From assembly GCA_029194665.1 (NCBI GenBank), contig JARFXO010000001.1, positions 620,001-684,000 of the forward strand: a stretch of DNA of 64,000 nt, written 5' to 3'. A model generated the notes under the pieces. It worked only from the letters and a program-made list of their open reading frames with translations. It did not search any database and was not told where the DNA came from. Origin of the DNA: Nitrospira sp. Its GTDB lineage: Bacteria; Nitrospirota; Nitrospiria; Nitrospirales; Nitrospiraceae. Position numbers and translations under genes: made by a program. Shown piece after piece: positions 9,350 to 18,087 of this stretch (its first letter is position 1; the number at the start of each line of letters is the position of its first letter).

Positions 9350-9430
9350 ATGGTGGATCATCTTGGCATATATGATGCGACGGCCAGCCGTCGACAGGCA
9401 GAGTTGGTCATGGATGATACAAGATCTGCC
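9350..9430 (+). repeat. Diverged copy of the porin leader region
   Basis: This stretch matches 20226-20306, the leader and first codons of the porin gene: a block starting ATGGTNGATCATCTTGGCAT, then, about 60 nt later, a second block around GGTYATGNNNGATACA. No porin follows here. The rest of the gap 9170-9566 shows nothing I can name. Confidence 0.4.
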
Positions 9431-9566
9431 CCTGTTCATGTTATTTATTTTATTGTTCGCTACAGACCTCCCGATTGATTGCTACTCAGATCTTTATCCC
9501 CCACCTTAAATACATCTGACAATACACATGTCAAAACCAAGGTCTTGATAGCTGTACGATCTCGTC

Positions 9567-10643
9567 TCACCTCTTTTGGAGCCGCGTGGCCTTAGCTTTT
9601 CCGGACAGGCTAGTCCCTTCCCTCACAAGTGCAGCAGCAGTTTGTTGATCAACAATTAGATCACTCCACACCCGCAGATCTACATTTTGAAGTAATGGGC
9701 GCAAGGCCTTATCCTTCAATTGTTGGCAGCCACCACATGGGCGGGCGATGAGGATCACACGCTTCTCCTTCTGTCTGCTCATTTCCACAAAGTCTTCAAG
9801 TTCAAAAAGCGTCACTGCACGTGGAGAATTCGCCGCTTCATGCACAGGCCCGACTACCGTATATGGACGGTACATCACGTTGCCAACCCATTGGGTCGGC
9901 TTCTCCTTATCCGAGATATATCCTGCTTGAGTAAGAAGCATTCCGAGGAGATCGTGCTCATCTGTGACGTCCCCCATGGACGTGATCACAACGTTAACAC
10001 TTGACTTAGCCGCAAACGCCTCTGCAACTCCAGGCCGCTTCTTTAGGTTGTCGAATGCATGGGTTGGTACGATTGGTTCGGCAAAAAGTCCAACAGAACT
10101 TACTACGTGTGAACTCGGAAACAGGTTAAAGAAAGATGTGCAGGAATATTCCGGCTTGCTGGCAATACACGCTGAGCTGATCCCAACAAGATTGAGCCTT
10201 GGAGCGTCTGGATCTGACCGCATCATAGCGCCAAGCCGCTCGGCAACTTTCAAGGTAGCGGCTCCAGGACCAAGCCCCAAACCTATGTCTGCCCCCCTTT
10301 TTTGCTGAGAAATGTCCTTGATTTCTCGAAAGGCCCTATCCGCAACACGTGCAGCGAAAGCATCCGGCGATGTTACACGTCCGGTGTCTACCACAGTCAC
10401 ACTACCAGGTCGTAGGGTAAACTTAGCCTCTAGAGATTTCTCCAGAATATGATCTGATGGTGGAAGGTAAATCACTTCGCCATTGTCGAACAGAGCCTTC
10501 AGAAGTGGATACACCCGCTCTCGTGAAATATTGAGTCGCTTCCCGATTTCCTTAGGAGTGCACTTTTGTTCGAAGAACAGATCGGCCACTTCATACCTCA
10601 AGCTGTAGTGCTTGACTGAGTTCCTGTCTTCATGTGTCTTCAT
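9567..10643 (-). CDS. SorC/DeoR-type transcriptional regulator
   Basis: About 358 residues. The N-terminus carries a winged helix-turn-helix (LRYEVADLFFEQKCTPKEIGKRL, then RERVYPLLKAL). The rest is the SorC-type effector-binding domain with GADIGLGLGPGAATLKVAERL, LVGISSACIAS, DLLGMLLTQAGYI and a C-terminal KRVILIARPCGGC. Family members bind phosphosugars. ATG 10643 is chosen because AAGGGGAC precedes it; a GTG 15 nt upstream is an alternative. It is divergent from the GH17 lipoprotein, which is the obvious candidate target, but no sugar transport or catabolic genes are nearby. Confidence 0.8.
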   Translation of the reverse strand: MKTHEDRNSVKHYSLRYEVADLFFEQKCTPKEIGKRLNISRERVYPLLKALFDNGEVIYLPPSDHILEKSLEAKFTLRPGSVTVVDTGRVTSPDAFAARVADRAFREIKDISQQKRGADIGLGLGPGAATLKVAERLGAMMRSDPDAPRLNLVGISSACIASKPEYSCTSFFNLFPSSHVVSSVGLFAEPIVPTHAFDNLKKRPGVAEAFAAKSSVNVVITSMGDVTDEHDLLGMLLTQAGYISDKEKPTQWVGNVMYRPYTVVGPVHEAANSPRAVTLFELEDFVEMSRQKEKRVILIARPCGGCQQLKDKALRPLLQNVDLRVWSDLIVDQQTAAALVREGTSLSGKAKATRLQKR

Positions 10644-10830
10644 GACAGTCCCCTTCACGGCGCAGTAACTCTAGGGACTTACGCTAGCTGTGTCAAACCC
10701 TCTACTGTACCGCTCAACTGTGGAAAAGAACTGTAGCAAAACTGAGAGGCAGCTTCTTGCCAGAACGCGCTACTCCAGACAAAAATGCGGCAGGCATATT
10801 GATCAGGTCATCAACTGGGAGGGTGTCGCC

Positions 10831-12153
10831 ATGGAAGGACTTAAGTTCAAGGCATACTACCTTGCAGCATTGTTACTGGTAATTGGAGGATGTAGCGATG
10901 GTGATAACGGTGCGCCTTCATCTTCCCCCGCCCCTACCCCTTTAGTAAAGATTTCCGGGGTGAATTTCAGCCCATTTGTGGATGGCCAAGACCCCAATCG
11001 AGGTTCCCAGGTCACTGAAGAACAATTGACTCAACGGATGCGTTTGATCGTATCCTACACGAACTGGATTCGTACCTTTGGCAGTACTAACGGCCTTGAA
11101 AAAAGTGGCGCGGTGGCACGTGTGTTGGGTCTCAGGACAGCACTTGGGGCATGGCTGAGTAAAGATCTGGCTGCGAACGAACGGGAACTCGGTAGCTTGA
11201 TTGCATCCGCAAAAGCAGGTGATGCAGACCTCCTGATCGTTGGCAGCGAGGTCTTGCTCAGGAAGGATTTACCTGAAAACACCCTGCTCGACTATATTGC
11301 GCGAGTGAAGCAGGCGGTACCGGGAATCCGCGTAACCTATGCAGATGTCTACTCTGAATTGTTAGCACATCCCAATGTCATTCAAGCCGTTGATGTCGTA
11401 TTGGCCAACTTCTATCCGTACTGGTCCGGCATCAAGGTGGACTCGGCAGTGGCCGCGATTCATCATCACTACATGAGGGTGGTTGCTGCAGCGAACGGCA
11501 AGGAGGTTTTCGTCAGCGAAACAGGCTGGCCAAGTGAAGGGAATACGATCGGGAATGCTGTGCCATCACCCATCAATGCGGCGTTCTTCTTTTTGAATTT
11601 TTCCTCTTGGGCCACGCAGGAGAACGTGACCTACTTCTATTTCGAAGCGTTCGATGAGAAGTGGAAATCTGCCTACGAAGGCCCTCAGGGTGCTCATTGG
11701 GGAATCTGGGATAAAGAGGGTGTACTCAAAACAGGAATGGAGGATGTCTTCAACGGAAAGTCAATGCCGAACAACTGGACCGGCGGTGGAATTCCAGGCG
11801 GACCCGGGTCTCCCACAATCGAATTTCTTCAAGTTCCCCAATATGGGACCTTTGCCAATTTGACAGGACAGGTGCTTCATGTTGATCCATCAGCTTATAA
11901 GGTTGCCGTTTATATTTACGTGTCGGGATGGTGGACGAAGCCCACATTTTCAGAGCCGCTGACAACGATTCAGTTTGACGGAAGCTGGATGACGGATATC
12001 ACCACAGGAGGGATCGACCAATTTGCGACAAGGATCGCGGCCTTCGTAGTGCCCAGTAACTATGTTCCGCTCTTGGTGGGAGGTGAGGCAACGCTTCCTG
12101 CAAGCCTGCCTCGAGACGCTGTGGTGTGGCGTGAAATTGCGCGAAATCCATGA
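10831..12153 (+). CDS. GH17-family glycoside hydrolase lipoprotein
   Basis: Probable beta-1,3-glucan-active enzyme (endo-glucanase or glucanosyltransferase). A lipoprotein signal ends in LLLVIGGC, followed by a Ser/Pro/Ala-rich linker. The GH17 barrel starts at ISGVNFSPFVDGQDPN; the acid/base glutamate is in VGSEVLLR, and the nucleophile is in VSETGWPSEG, with AFDEKWK and GAHWGIWD near its end. A glycine/proline linker then leads to a C-terminal domain of about 110 residues (VAVYIYVSGWWTKP, DITTGGIDQFAT) that I cannot assign. ATG 10831 follows GGGAGGGTG; the frame is open back to 10690. Divergent from the SorC regulator. Confidence 0.82.
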   Translation: MEGLKFKAYYLAALLLVIGGCSDGDNGAPSSSPAPTPLVKISGVNFSPFVDGQDPNRGSQVTEEQLTQRMRLIVSYTNWIRTFGSTNGLEKSGAVARVLGLRTALGAWLSKDLAANERELGSLIASAKAGDADLLIVGSEVLLRKDLPENTLLDYIARVKQAVPGIRVTYADVYSELLAHPNVIQAVDVVLANFYPYWSGIKVDSAVAAIHHHYMRVVAAANGKEVFVSETGWPSEGNTIGNAVPSPINAAFFFLNFSSWATQENVTYFYFEAFDEKWKSAYEGPQGAHWGIWDKEGVLKTGMEDVFNGKSMPNNWTGGGIPGGPGSPTIEFLQVPQYGTFANLTGQVLHVDPSAYKVAVYIYVSGWWTKPTFSEPLTTIQFDGSWMTDITTGGIDQFATRIAAFVVPSNYVPLLVGGEATLPASLPRDAVVWREIARNP

Positions 12154-12408
12154 TGCAACCCCTGGTATGTTGGCTGGCAAAGACAAGTCCAGATCGTGCT
12201 CGGACCTATGGAAAGAGGTTGCATCCTACGCCCAACACCATAGCGATAGTGTGAGTATCATGACGAATACAGCTTGGATAATTAGTGTGACTGTGAGGGG
12301 GCAAGGACGTGACTTTCTATCTCGATCTGCAAAACTCAAGACTTAATATGTCACACAGTGTCGGTTTGACTCAGAAATCTGTTACCGCAAAATCGATCAA
12401 GCCGACTC

Positions 12409-12437
12409 TTGACCTTTTTACAGCGGCTCACTGTACT
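12409..12437 (+). promoter_or_regulatory. Candidate sigma70-like promoter
   Basis: TTGACC and TGTACT separated by 17 nt, pointing at the Sel1 gene with a leader of about 140 nt. The leader holds a TCACTGT/ACAGTGA inverted repeat (12428-12434, 12476-12482). Nothing else was seen in the gap 12154-12581. Confidence 0.3.
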
Positions 12438-12581
12438 CGGGCCTAGACTATGGGCAATGTCACGTTTGCGGCTCCACAGTGAGAAACGGACAATGCAGAA
12501 ATTGAGACAGCCGGAATCAATCAACAGCATACTAAGTTCTCCAATCAACTTGTAGCCGCACGGAGAATGAGGTGGACGACA

Positions 12582-13721
12582 ATGAAAACCATAATTTATA
12601 TCACTATAATATTAGCCTTTACTGCATTTGTAGTCGATTATATTTTAGACCGTGTTTTAGTTACATCGCATCCGAACAGTGCGTTACAAGCGAATCCTTC
12701 TGCAGGTATCGCTTCTCCTGAACGAAATTCGATGGACATCGATAATGATAGCATCGCTCCGGAAGCTCTCTATCACAAAGCCTCGTCTCATTTCAGTGCT
12801 GGCCAAGTGCGAGAAGGGCTTGAACTGTTGAGTAAAGCTGCCGGACTAGGATACCCCAAGGCTATGTCCGATTTGGGCGCTTTATACAGCAAAGGCATTG
12901 GGGTTCCCGAAGATTGGGAAGAGGCTATAAAGTGGTGGACTAGAGCAGCTCAGATTGGTGATCTTGGAGCTATATACAATGTTGGAGCCTATTACTATAG
13001 GCGCGGTGATTTTAGCATGGCATTTTCATGGTTCAGCGAAGCTGCTAATAGAGGATTGCCTGAAGGAATGATGAGCGTGGGATATATGTATGTGAGAGGT
13101 GAGAGCGTGTCTCAGAACAGGGCAGAAGGATTGCGATGGCTTCGCGCCGCTGCCAAGGCCGGACTGCCTGCGGCGAAGAACATTTTGAATGCCTACGAAG
13201 GCGATGGTCAAAGGCTCGAAGAGTCTGATATGGCTTACGTGATCGACGTTGACACCTGGAGCAAGGTTTTGACCTACGCTCTTGACGGTGACACAAGTGC
13301 AGTATTTGACCTGTTCGCTAGTGTCGCAGTTGATAAGGCATGCCTTGATGTGACAACTACTATGAATAGTCCTTCGCTGGCGGCACAGCAAACGGGCTCT
13401 TTACTCCATTGCTCAGCCGGAGCTGTCATCGAGAAAGCAATGGAAGCAGACATTGATCGAATACGAGCGGCGATTGCAGGACTTCTTCTGCAGAGATACG
13501 GTCTCGAGTTATGGAAGCCAACACTTGGCACCAATGAGGCCGTGAAGAAGACTACGATTCTCTCGTCAAACTACGATAGGATGGCAACGATTAATGCGGC
13601 TCTGTCTGGCGACAGCACGAAGACCATCTTCGTTGTTTCATACGAGAACCTCCTCAAGGCTGCTCAAGCTAACAATGCACCCACACCAGACTATGTGACA
13701 AAGCGTTTCGCTCAGAAGTGA
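12582..13721 (+). CDS. Sel1-repeat protein, membrane-anchored
   Basis: About 379 residues. The N-terminus is a single hydrophobic segment (IIYITIILAFTAFVVDYIL), so the protein is probably anchored to the inner membrane with a periplasmic body. Four Sel1/TPR-like repeats follow (for example AMSDLGALYSKGIGVPEDWE, GAIYNVGAYYYRRGDF, GMMSVGYMYVRGESVSQN), a fold for protein interactions. The C-terminal 170 residues contain two cysteines and no recognised domain. ATG 12582 follows GAGGTGG, preferred over ATG 12567. Lower G+C than its neighbours hints at acquisition. Confidence 0.75.
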   Translation: MKTIIYITIILAFTAFVVDYILDRVLVTSHPNSALQANPSAGIASPERNSMDIDNDSIAPEALYHKASSHFSAGQVREGLELLSKAAGLGYPKAMSDLGALYSKGIGVPEDWEEAIKWWTRAAQIGDLGAIYNVGAYYYRRGDFSMAFSWFSEAANRGLPEGMMSVGYMYVRGESVSQNRAEGLRWLRAAAKAGLPAAKNILNAYEGDGQRLEESDMAYVIDVDTWSKVLTYALDGDTSAVFDLFASVAVDKACLDVTTTMNSPSLAAQQTGSLLHCSAGAVIEKAMEADIDRIRAAIAGLLLQRYGLELWKPTLGTNEAVKKTTILSSNYDRMATINAALSGDSTKTIFVVSYENLLKAAQANNAPTPDYVTKRFAQK

Positions 13722-13939
13722 TGTGCCAGGAAAGAGGACGATCTCTGGTATCGAACTCAAGCTATAAGATGGGGTCAGCAACTGTCTCCGCTGACAGTCA
13801 AGTGCTAAATCGGGAGTTTTCAGATTCCCCGGTGAAAATTCTTCGCACACAATTGGCGCAGGAGCCTCGATCGCCGTCGAGTCCAGGCTCTCCTATGCCT
13901 TGGCACAGACCGGTTCCCTCCCGTGACGCCATGGTGTCA

Positions 13940-14335
13940 CACTCTCACCTACAGCGCAAGGCGGCAACCAGCACCACTGTCGGGGGATTAACGCTACATG
14001 CCGGCGCACTCATCATGATGAGTACATACAATCTGCATAGACACCCAGCCTTTTGGCCGGACCCCGAACAATTTCTGCCGGAGCGATGGCTGGACGGCGA
14101 GCGACCGGCTGCTCGTTATGCCTATCTCCCCTTTGGCGCAGGACCGCGCGCCTGCGTGGGACTTCATTTCGCATCGGTTGAAGGGCCGCTCCTGCTGGCC
14201 TTGATCGGTCGCCGCTATAATCTGCAACTGGATCAAAAGACTGTCGAGCCTGAATTCTTCGTGACCTTGCGACCGAAAGGTGGCATCCGCATGGTGCTCC
14301 AACCGCGGCAGGCGCCGGTTGTATCGGTCGCCTAG
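13940..14335 (+). pseudogene. Cytochrome P450, C-terminal fragment
   Basis: The conserved end of a P450 is clear: VGGLTLHAGALIMMSTYNLHR, PDPEQFLPERW and the haem loop YLPFGAGPRACVGLHFA with its cysteine ligand. Everything before helix K is missing, including the ExxR motif in this frame; a piece resembling the preceding proline-rich turn (RFPPVTPW) appears in another frame at about 13910, indicating a frameshift as well as truncation. Only about 130 of the usual 420 or so residues remain, so it cannot be functional. Confidence 0.8.
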
Positions 14336-14337
14336 CG

Positions 14338-14400
14338 GGCTGCGGAAGAACTCTCCGTTCATCCTTCGGGGGCCTCACGACGAACGGAGCGAGTTCGAGT
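14338..14400 (+). repeat. REP-like intergenic element
   Basis: Contains CCGTTC ... GAACGG arms around a CTTCGGGGGCCTC core, directly behind the P450 fragment. A close relative is at 17927-17985 with the same lead-in (TTGCGGAA/CTGCGGAA followed by ACTC.TCCGTTCA). Such elements are typical partners of RAYT enzymes. Confidence 0.5.
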
Positions 14401-14589
14401 GGAAGAATAGGGTCACCTATGAAAAAGTGTCTGAAGTGGCCGTACCTGGCCGTTTTCGCGATCCGATCCGTCCACGAGTCTCACGGGTGTGTATGCCCGT
14501 GGACTAAGCGGTGATTCCCGCCGTCCTCGCCATTGGACGAAACACGTTTTGGTTCTTCAACATCGCAGAGATGGTCTCGAGCATCGCCC

Positions 14590-14733
14590 GCGCGACCGCT
14601 ACGTCTCGATTTTCCAGAAATCCTTTACCATGTCACCAGCTTCGGGAATGCCTCACCGGACCTCGTCGTTGACGATGGGGAGCGAACGACATTGTTGGCC
14701 CCATTTGCCCACGTGATCGATCGGTTTGACTGA
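14590..14733 (+). pseudogene. RAYT transposase, N-terminal remnant
   Basis: The frame encodes ARPLRLDFPEILYHVTSFGN and about 28 further residues, which align with the first 48 residues of the intact RAYT at 4302 (ARPLRIEFPGALYHMTARGN). It ends before the HUH motif and has no proper start codon. Confidence 0.7.
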
Positions 14734-14750
14734 CAGCGCCTCTATTCCCT

Positions 14751-15040
14751 TCATCCCCATGCCTTCTTGCCCCGAGTGAGCAAGGCTTTGAACAGCGGTT
14801 TCATGTCCTTGCGGATGTGGTGGCAGCGTTGGCTCTGACGTTCGACCATGCGTCCTGCGACGAATGGCGCTCGAACGCTGGTCGAGAACTTGACGAACTG
14901 CTGGATGTGACGTTTCCCTTGCACTGCATCTTGATGTAGACCCAACAGATCCTGAATCCCCGAGCCACCTTCATGAACCGGGTCGCGGGTTTACCAACCA
15001 TGCTTTAGGCGAGCTCTACCGCATAGCGGGCGCATATCAT
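14751..15040 (-). pseudogene. CHAD domain 3' fragment, frameshifted duplicate
   Basis: Translation in two frames reproduces the last 95 residues of the CYTH-CHAD protein at 15764-17248: RYAVELA, KPATRFMKVARG, then after a frameshift LHQDAVQGKRHIQQFVKFSTSVRA through to RGKKAWG. The match continues some 15 nt beyond the stop codon into the downstream sequence. It is in the same orientation as the intact gene. Confidence 0.78.
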
Positions 15041-15079
15041 TACCTTGGCATCGCTGGGCAGGAGCTGTACAATAGCCGC

Positions 15080-15319
15080 ATGTCTCGCGACAATCTACTT
15101 TCACGTATCACGGTCGATCCAGAGCTCTGTCATGGGAAGCCCTGCATTCGTGGCTTGCGGTATCCCGTGGAAAGCATTCTTGAATATCTGGCTGGGGGAG
15201 ATTCCGTGGAGCAGGTGTTGGCTGAGTTTCCTGATTTGGAGCGAGATGATATTTTGGCCTGCCTAGAGTTTTCCCGAAAGATGCTGGCGGCCAAAAGTGT
15301 TCACCTGGCCTTGAAGTGA
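15080..15319 (+). CDS. DUF433 antitoxin
   Basis: A 79-residue protein with the DUF433 winged-helix signature: ITVDPELCHGKPCIRGLRYPVESILEYLAGG, then a helix with LAEFPDLERDDILACLEF. DUF433 proteins act as VapB45-type antitoxins next to DUF5615 PIN-like toxins. Its TGA overlaps the GTG start of the toxin gene, giving coupled translation, the standard layout of such modules. Confidence 0.85.
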   Translation: MSRDNLLSRITVDPELCHGKPCIRGLRYPVESILEYLAGGDSVEQVLAEFPDLERDDILACLEFSRKMLAAKSVHLALK

Positions 15320-15669
15320 AATTTCTCCTTGATGCGCACCTCCCACGCCGTCTCTGCATTCTTCTCTCAGAACGTGGACATGATGCGATTCACACGTTGA
15401 ATCTCTCGGCTGGCAATCACACGAAAGATTCGGTTATCAGCGAGATATCCGTGAGAGAGCAGCGGGTCGTGGTCTCCAAAGGCTCGGATTTCGTATTTTC
15501 CCATGTGTTACACGGACGTCCCTGGAAATTGCTATTGATCAAGACAGGCAACATATCCGCTCAGGACTTGAGTGCGTTGCTCGGTCGTCACTGGCCAGTA
15601 GTCGAGCAGGTTCTTCAAACCCACACGTTGGTCGAAGTTGATCGATCGTCGGTAATTCCCGTGATCTAG
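15316..15669 (+). CDS. DUF5615 PIN-like toxin
   Basis: A 117-residue PIN-like (Mut7-C/VapC45 type) ribonuclease candidate. It opens with MKFLLDAHLPRRL, holding the first acidic residue, and has the second conserved part at VVSKGSDF (VVTKDxDF in relatives) and LLIKTGN. GTG start inside the stop codon of the antitoxin gene. The expected role is RNA cleavage when the DUF433 partner is lost. The pair sits between two direct copies of a CHAD gene end. Confidence 0.85.
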   Translation: MKFLLDAHLPRRLCILLSERGHDAIHTLNLSAGNHTKDSVISEISVREQRVVVSKGSDFVFSHVLHGRPWKLLLIKTGNISAQDLSALLGRHWPVVEQVLQTHTLVEVDRSSVIPVI

Positions 15670-15763
15670 TATGATCCTTGCCTTTTCCAGTCAACGCCGA
15701 CGGGGACAATGGGGGTGTTCTTCGCTGATGAAGTGACTGCTCTGCGGACAACTATCTTCCCCT

Positions 15764-17248
15764 TCATCCCCAGGCCTTCTTCCCCCGTTTCAGTAACGTT
15801 TTGAACAGCGGCTTCATGTCCTTGCGGATGGTGTCTCGCCGGTGGCGCTGCCGCTCGGCCATGCGTCCTGCGAGAAATCCGGCGCGGACACTCGTCGAAT
15901 ACCTCAGAAACTGTCGGACGTAACGTTCCGCTTGGATCGCATCCTGATGGATGCCCAGGAGATCCTGGAGCGCACGCGCGGACTTGATAAACCGGCTGGC
16001 TGGTTTGTCCGCCGAGCTGCGTGCGAGGTCCGTCGCATAGCGGGCGCGTTTGGTCTTAATGCGGATCTTATGAAGTCGGGTGTCTGACGGCAAGGGACCT
16101 AGTCGGCAGATCGCCTTGCGCAGTTTTTTGAACGTTCGCTTGGCGAGCTGACGGACCGTCAGGGGAGATTCCACCACCGAGGGGGCCTGCGCCGCTTGTT
16201 GCAGCCGCCGGATGAGTTCGAAGTATCGAGCGCTCGTGAGTTCGCTGAGCACCATCTGCTGAACGGCTACTCGTCGTGTGTGAAGATGAGAAATAAATTG
16301 GTCCAACAGTTTGCGATCTCCAGCCGCCAATCCAGCAGATTCTTCCGTGAAATAGGCGATCTGGACGTCAAGATCGCGGGCCTGTCCCAACAGCTCGCTC
16401 AGCCACTTGAGCTCCTGTTGCAACGACGTCACCCACTCGGGGAGAAGAATCGGTCGAGCTGTGCAGAGGACCACGCGCAGGCGTCTCGTCGCGACACGCA
16501 GTTGATGCAGGCTCTCAGGCTCAGTTCCAAGCCTCGTGCCGGGATCATGGGCGAGGAGCCATACGACGTGCTGAGCGAGCGCCCACTTTATGTACTCAAC
16601 CACCGGCGCGTCCGGTTGAGGCTGCGCAGGTGGCATGGGAGCTGCGAGGGAGAGGGCACGAAAGAACTTTGGCTGTCCATCATGATCAGAAGCACCGGCT
16701 TCCCGCATTTGCTGTTCGAGGGAACGAAGCGAGGCCTCGTCGCCCCGCCGTTGTTCGATTTCAAGTTCGTGAAAGCGCTGGGTGGTGCGGTCGTTCTTGT
16801 CGACTGACACTCGGTCGAGGCTGATCTCCGCGACGGGTATTCGGCCATGACGCACCAGGAAGCCTCTTCTCCAGGCGCGCAGCGTCGCGACCGGCAGCAG
16901 TTTCCGATGTCCAAGGTGGAGAATCAGCAAGCCGCGTAGCGAGGGCGGTGGAACGGCCTCGCCGTCGATCACCTCTATCTCCTGCCGATCATCGCCCAAC
17001 GGAATTTTCAGCTGCCATGACTTCTTCCCCTTTTCGATTCTATGGCGAAGGGTAATCTTTGCATGGGCCAAGTCGTAGGCGGCGGTGTCGTAATAGGTGG
17101 AGATCAACTGCCGCCGAGGGAGCGGCGTGCCGGGAAGCCGAGGCATGCGAAAGCCGGGAGCAACGGCCAGCTTGAGTTCATGCTCGGTCTGCGACGACAT
17201 CGAACCTGAGCGGTAAAGAGGCGCGAGATGGGTGTCCGACCGAGTCAT
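15764..17248 (-). CDS. CYTH-CHAD domain protein
   Basis: About 494 residues. The N-terminal CYTH (triphosphate tunnel) domain has the ExExK signature TEHELKLAV and LISTYYDTAAYDLAHAKITLRHR. The C-terminal CHAD alpha-helical domain has conserved histidines and basic residues (LHQLRVATRRLRVVL, LHKIRIKTKRARYATDL) that bind polyphosphate. The usual inference is a role in polyphosphate or triphosphate turnover. ATG at 17248 and at 17200 (just before the ExExK motif) are both possible, and neither has a good ribosome site. Its 3' end is duplicated at 14751-15040. Confidence 0.85.
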   Translation of the reverse strand: MTRSDTHLAPLYRSGSMSSQTEHELKLAVAPGFRMPRLPGTPLPRRQLISTYYDTAAYDLAHAKITLRHRIEKGKKSWQLKIPLGDDRQEIEVIDGEAVPPPSLRGLLILHLGHRKLLPVATLRAWRRGFLVRHGRIPVAEISLDRVSVDKNDRTTQRFHELEIEQRRGDEASLRSLEQQMREAGASDHDGQPKFFRALSLAAPMPPAQPQPDAPVVEYIKWALAQHVVWLLAHDPGTRLGTEPESLHQLRVATRRLRVVLCTARPILLPEWVTSLQQELKWLSELLGQARDLDVQIAYFTEESAGLAAGDRKLLDQFISHLHTRRVAVQQMVLSELTSARYFELIRRLQQAAQAPSVVESPLTVRQLAKRTFKKLRKAICRLGPLPSDTRLHKIRIKTKRARYATDLARSSADKPASRFIKSARALQDLLGIHQDAIQAERYVRQFLRYSTSVRAGFLAGRMAERQRHRRDTIRKDMKPLFKTLLKRGKKAWG

Positions 17249-17421
17249 CGTGGAATTCTCATGGCAGAGCCGACCCACCCTATAAGTGTCAACGCAGGGG
17301 AGAGAGAAATGCAAGTCAGGGGGTGGTCAGGGAATAGGAGGGCAGTTCGCCCGTGCAACCGGCGACATGGAGGCGAAGGGCTGCCTAGCTTCGTAGGCGC
17401 GGCTCAGGCAAGGTAAGGCTG

Positions 17422-17805
17422 TTAGAAGGCGTCGAGGGACACCGGTCGGAGAAAATCCCGAACCGACAGCAGGCCGATGAGTGTCCCTCCTTTAGTCACG
17501 CCGAGGTGGAGAGTGCGATGCTTATCCATAAGGTCGGCGGCTTCCGTCAGCGGCCGCCGCTCTTCGATGCCGGGCACAGGACTGCTCATGATATCCTCCA
17601 CCGGCACGAAGTAGGGCGCTTTCTCGACTCCCACGAATTTTCTGACGACATCCGATTCCGTTACGATGCCGATGATCTGCGTTTGGCGCCTTACCAACAG
17701 ACTTTCGACGTTGCAGGCTTTCATGAGTTTCGCCGCTTCGACGACCGACGTGCCTGCATCCACTGTCACCGGTTCCTTGTGCATCAAGTTGCCGACTGTG
17801 ATCAT
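17422..17805 (-). CDS. CBS domain-pair protein
   Basis: 127 residues consisting of two CBS motifs: VGNLMHKEPVTVDAGTSVVEAAKLM with IIGIVTESDVV, and VEDIMSSPVPGIEERRPLTEAADLM with LIGLLSVRDFL. Such stand-alone pairs bind adenine nucleotides and regulate partner proteins. ATG 17805 follows AGGAGGATC. No partner is apparent among the neighbours. Confidence 0.88.
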   Translation of the reverse strand: MITVGNLMHKEPVTVDAGTSVVEAAKLMKACNVESLLVRRQTQIIGIVTESDVVRKFVGVEKAPYFVPVEDIMSSPVPGIEERRPLTEAADLMDKHRTLHLGVTKGGTLIGLLSVRDFLRPVSLDAF

Positions 17806-17926
17806 ACTGATCCTCCTGTTTGTTATTTGTGATTTGACATCAAGCCTATCGAGGATATGTTGCGTCGGGGTTAGGAGGATGTTACAAACCGGTAAAATCT
17901 GAAGGGAGGAGAACTATCCTTACACG

Positions 17927-18062
17927 GCTTTAGCAGGTTGCGGAAAACTCCTCCGTTCAACCTTCGAGAGCCTCAGGATGAACGGTGTAGTCATTGAATT
18001 TACTGAAGTTGTCCGTTCGTGCTGAGCCCGTCGAAGCACGCAAATCGCGTTTTTCCACAGTC
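17927..18062 (+). repeat. Composite REP-like element
   Basis: Two modules: one resembling 14338-14400 (TTGCGGAA, CCGTTCAACC, GAACGG) and one with CCGTTCGTGCTGAGCCCGTC and GAAGCACG, the classic form of dispersed intergenic repeats in such genomes. It lies between the CBS gene and the end of the 18088-18738 gene. Confidence 0.5.
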
Positions 18063-18087
18063 TATTAGGGAGCAAACATGGTTGCGG

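Noticed and set aside
12351..12548. Minus-strand 65-residue frame with a helix-turn-helix-like stretch RDIAHSLGPSTVSR
   Set aside because: Short, no ribosome site, no extended similarity to a family, and it overlaps a candidate promoter and inverted repeat for the Sel1 gene.
13769..13779. GATGGGGTCAG identical to the sequence at the left RAYT repeat
   Set aside because: Only 11 nt match and the palindromic GGTCAGACC is incomplete, so it may be chance.
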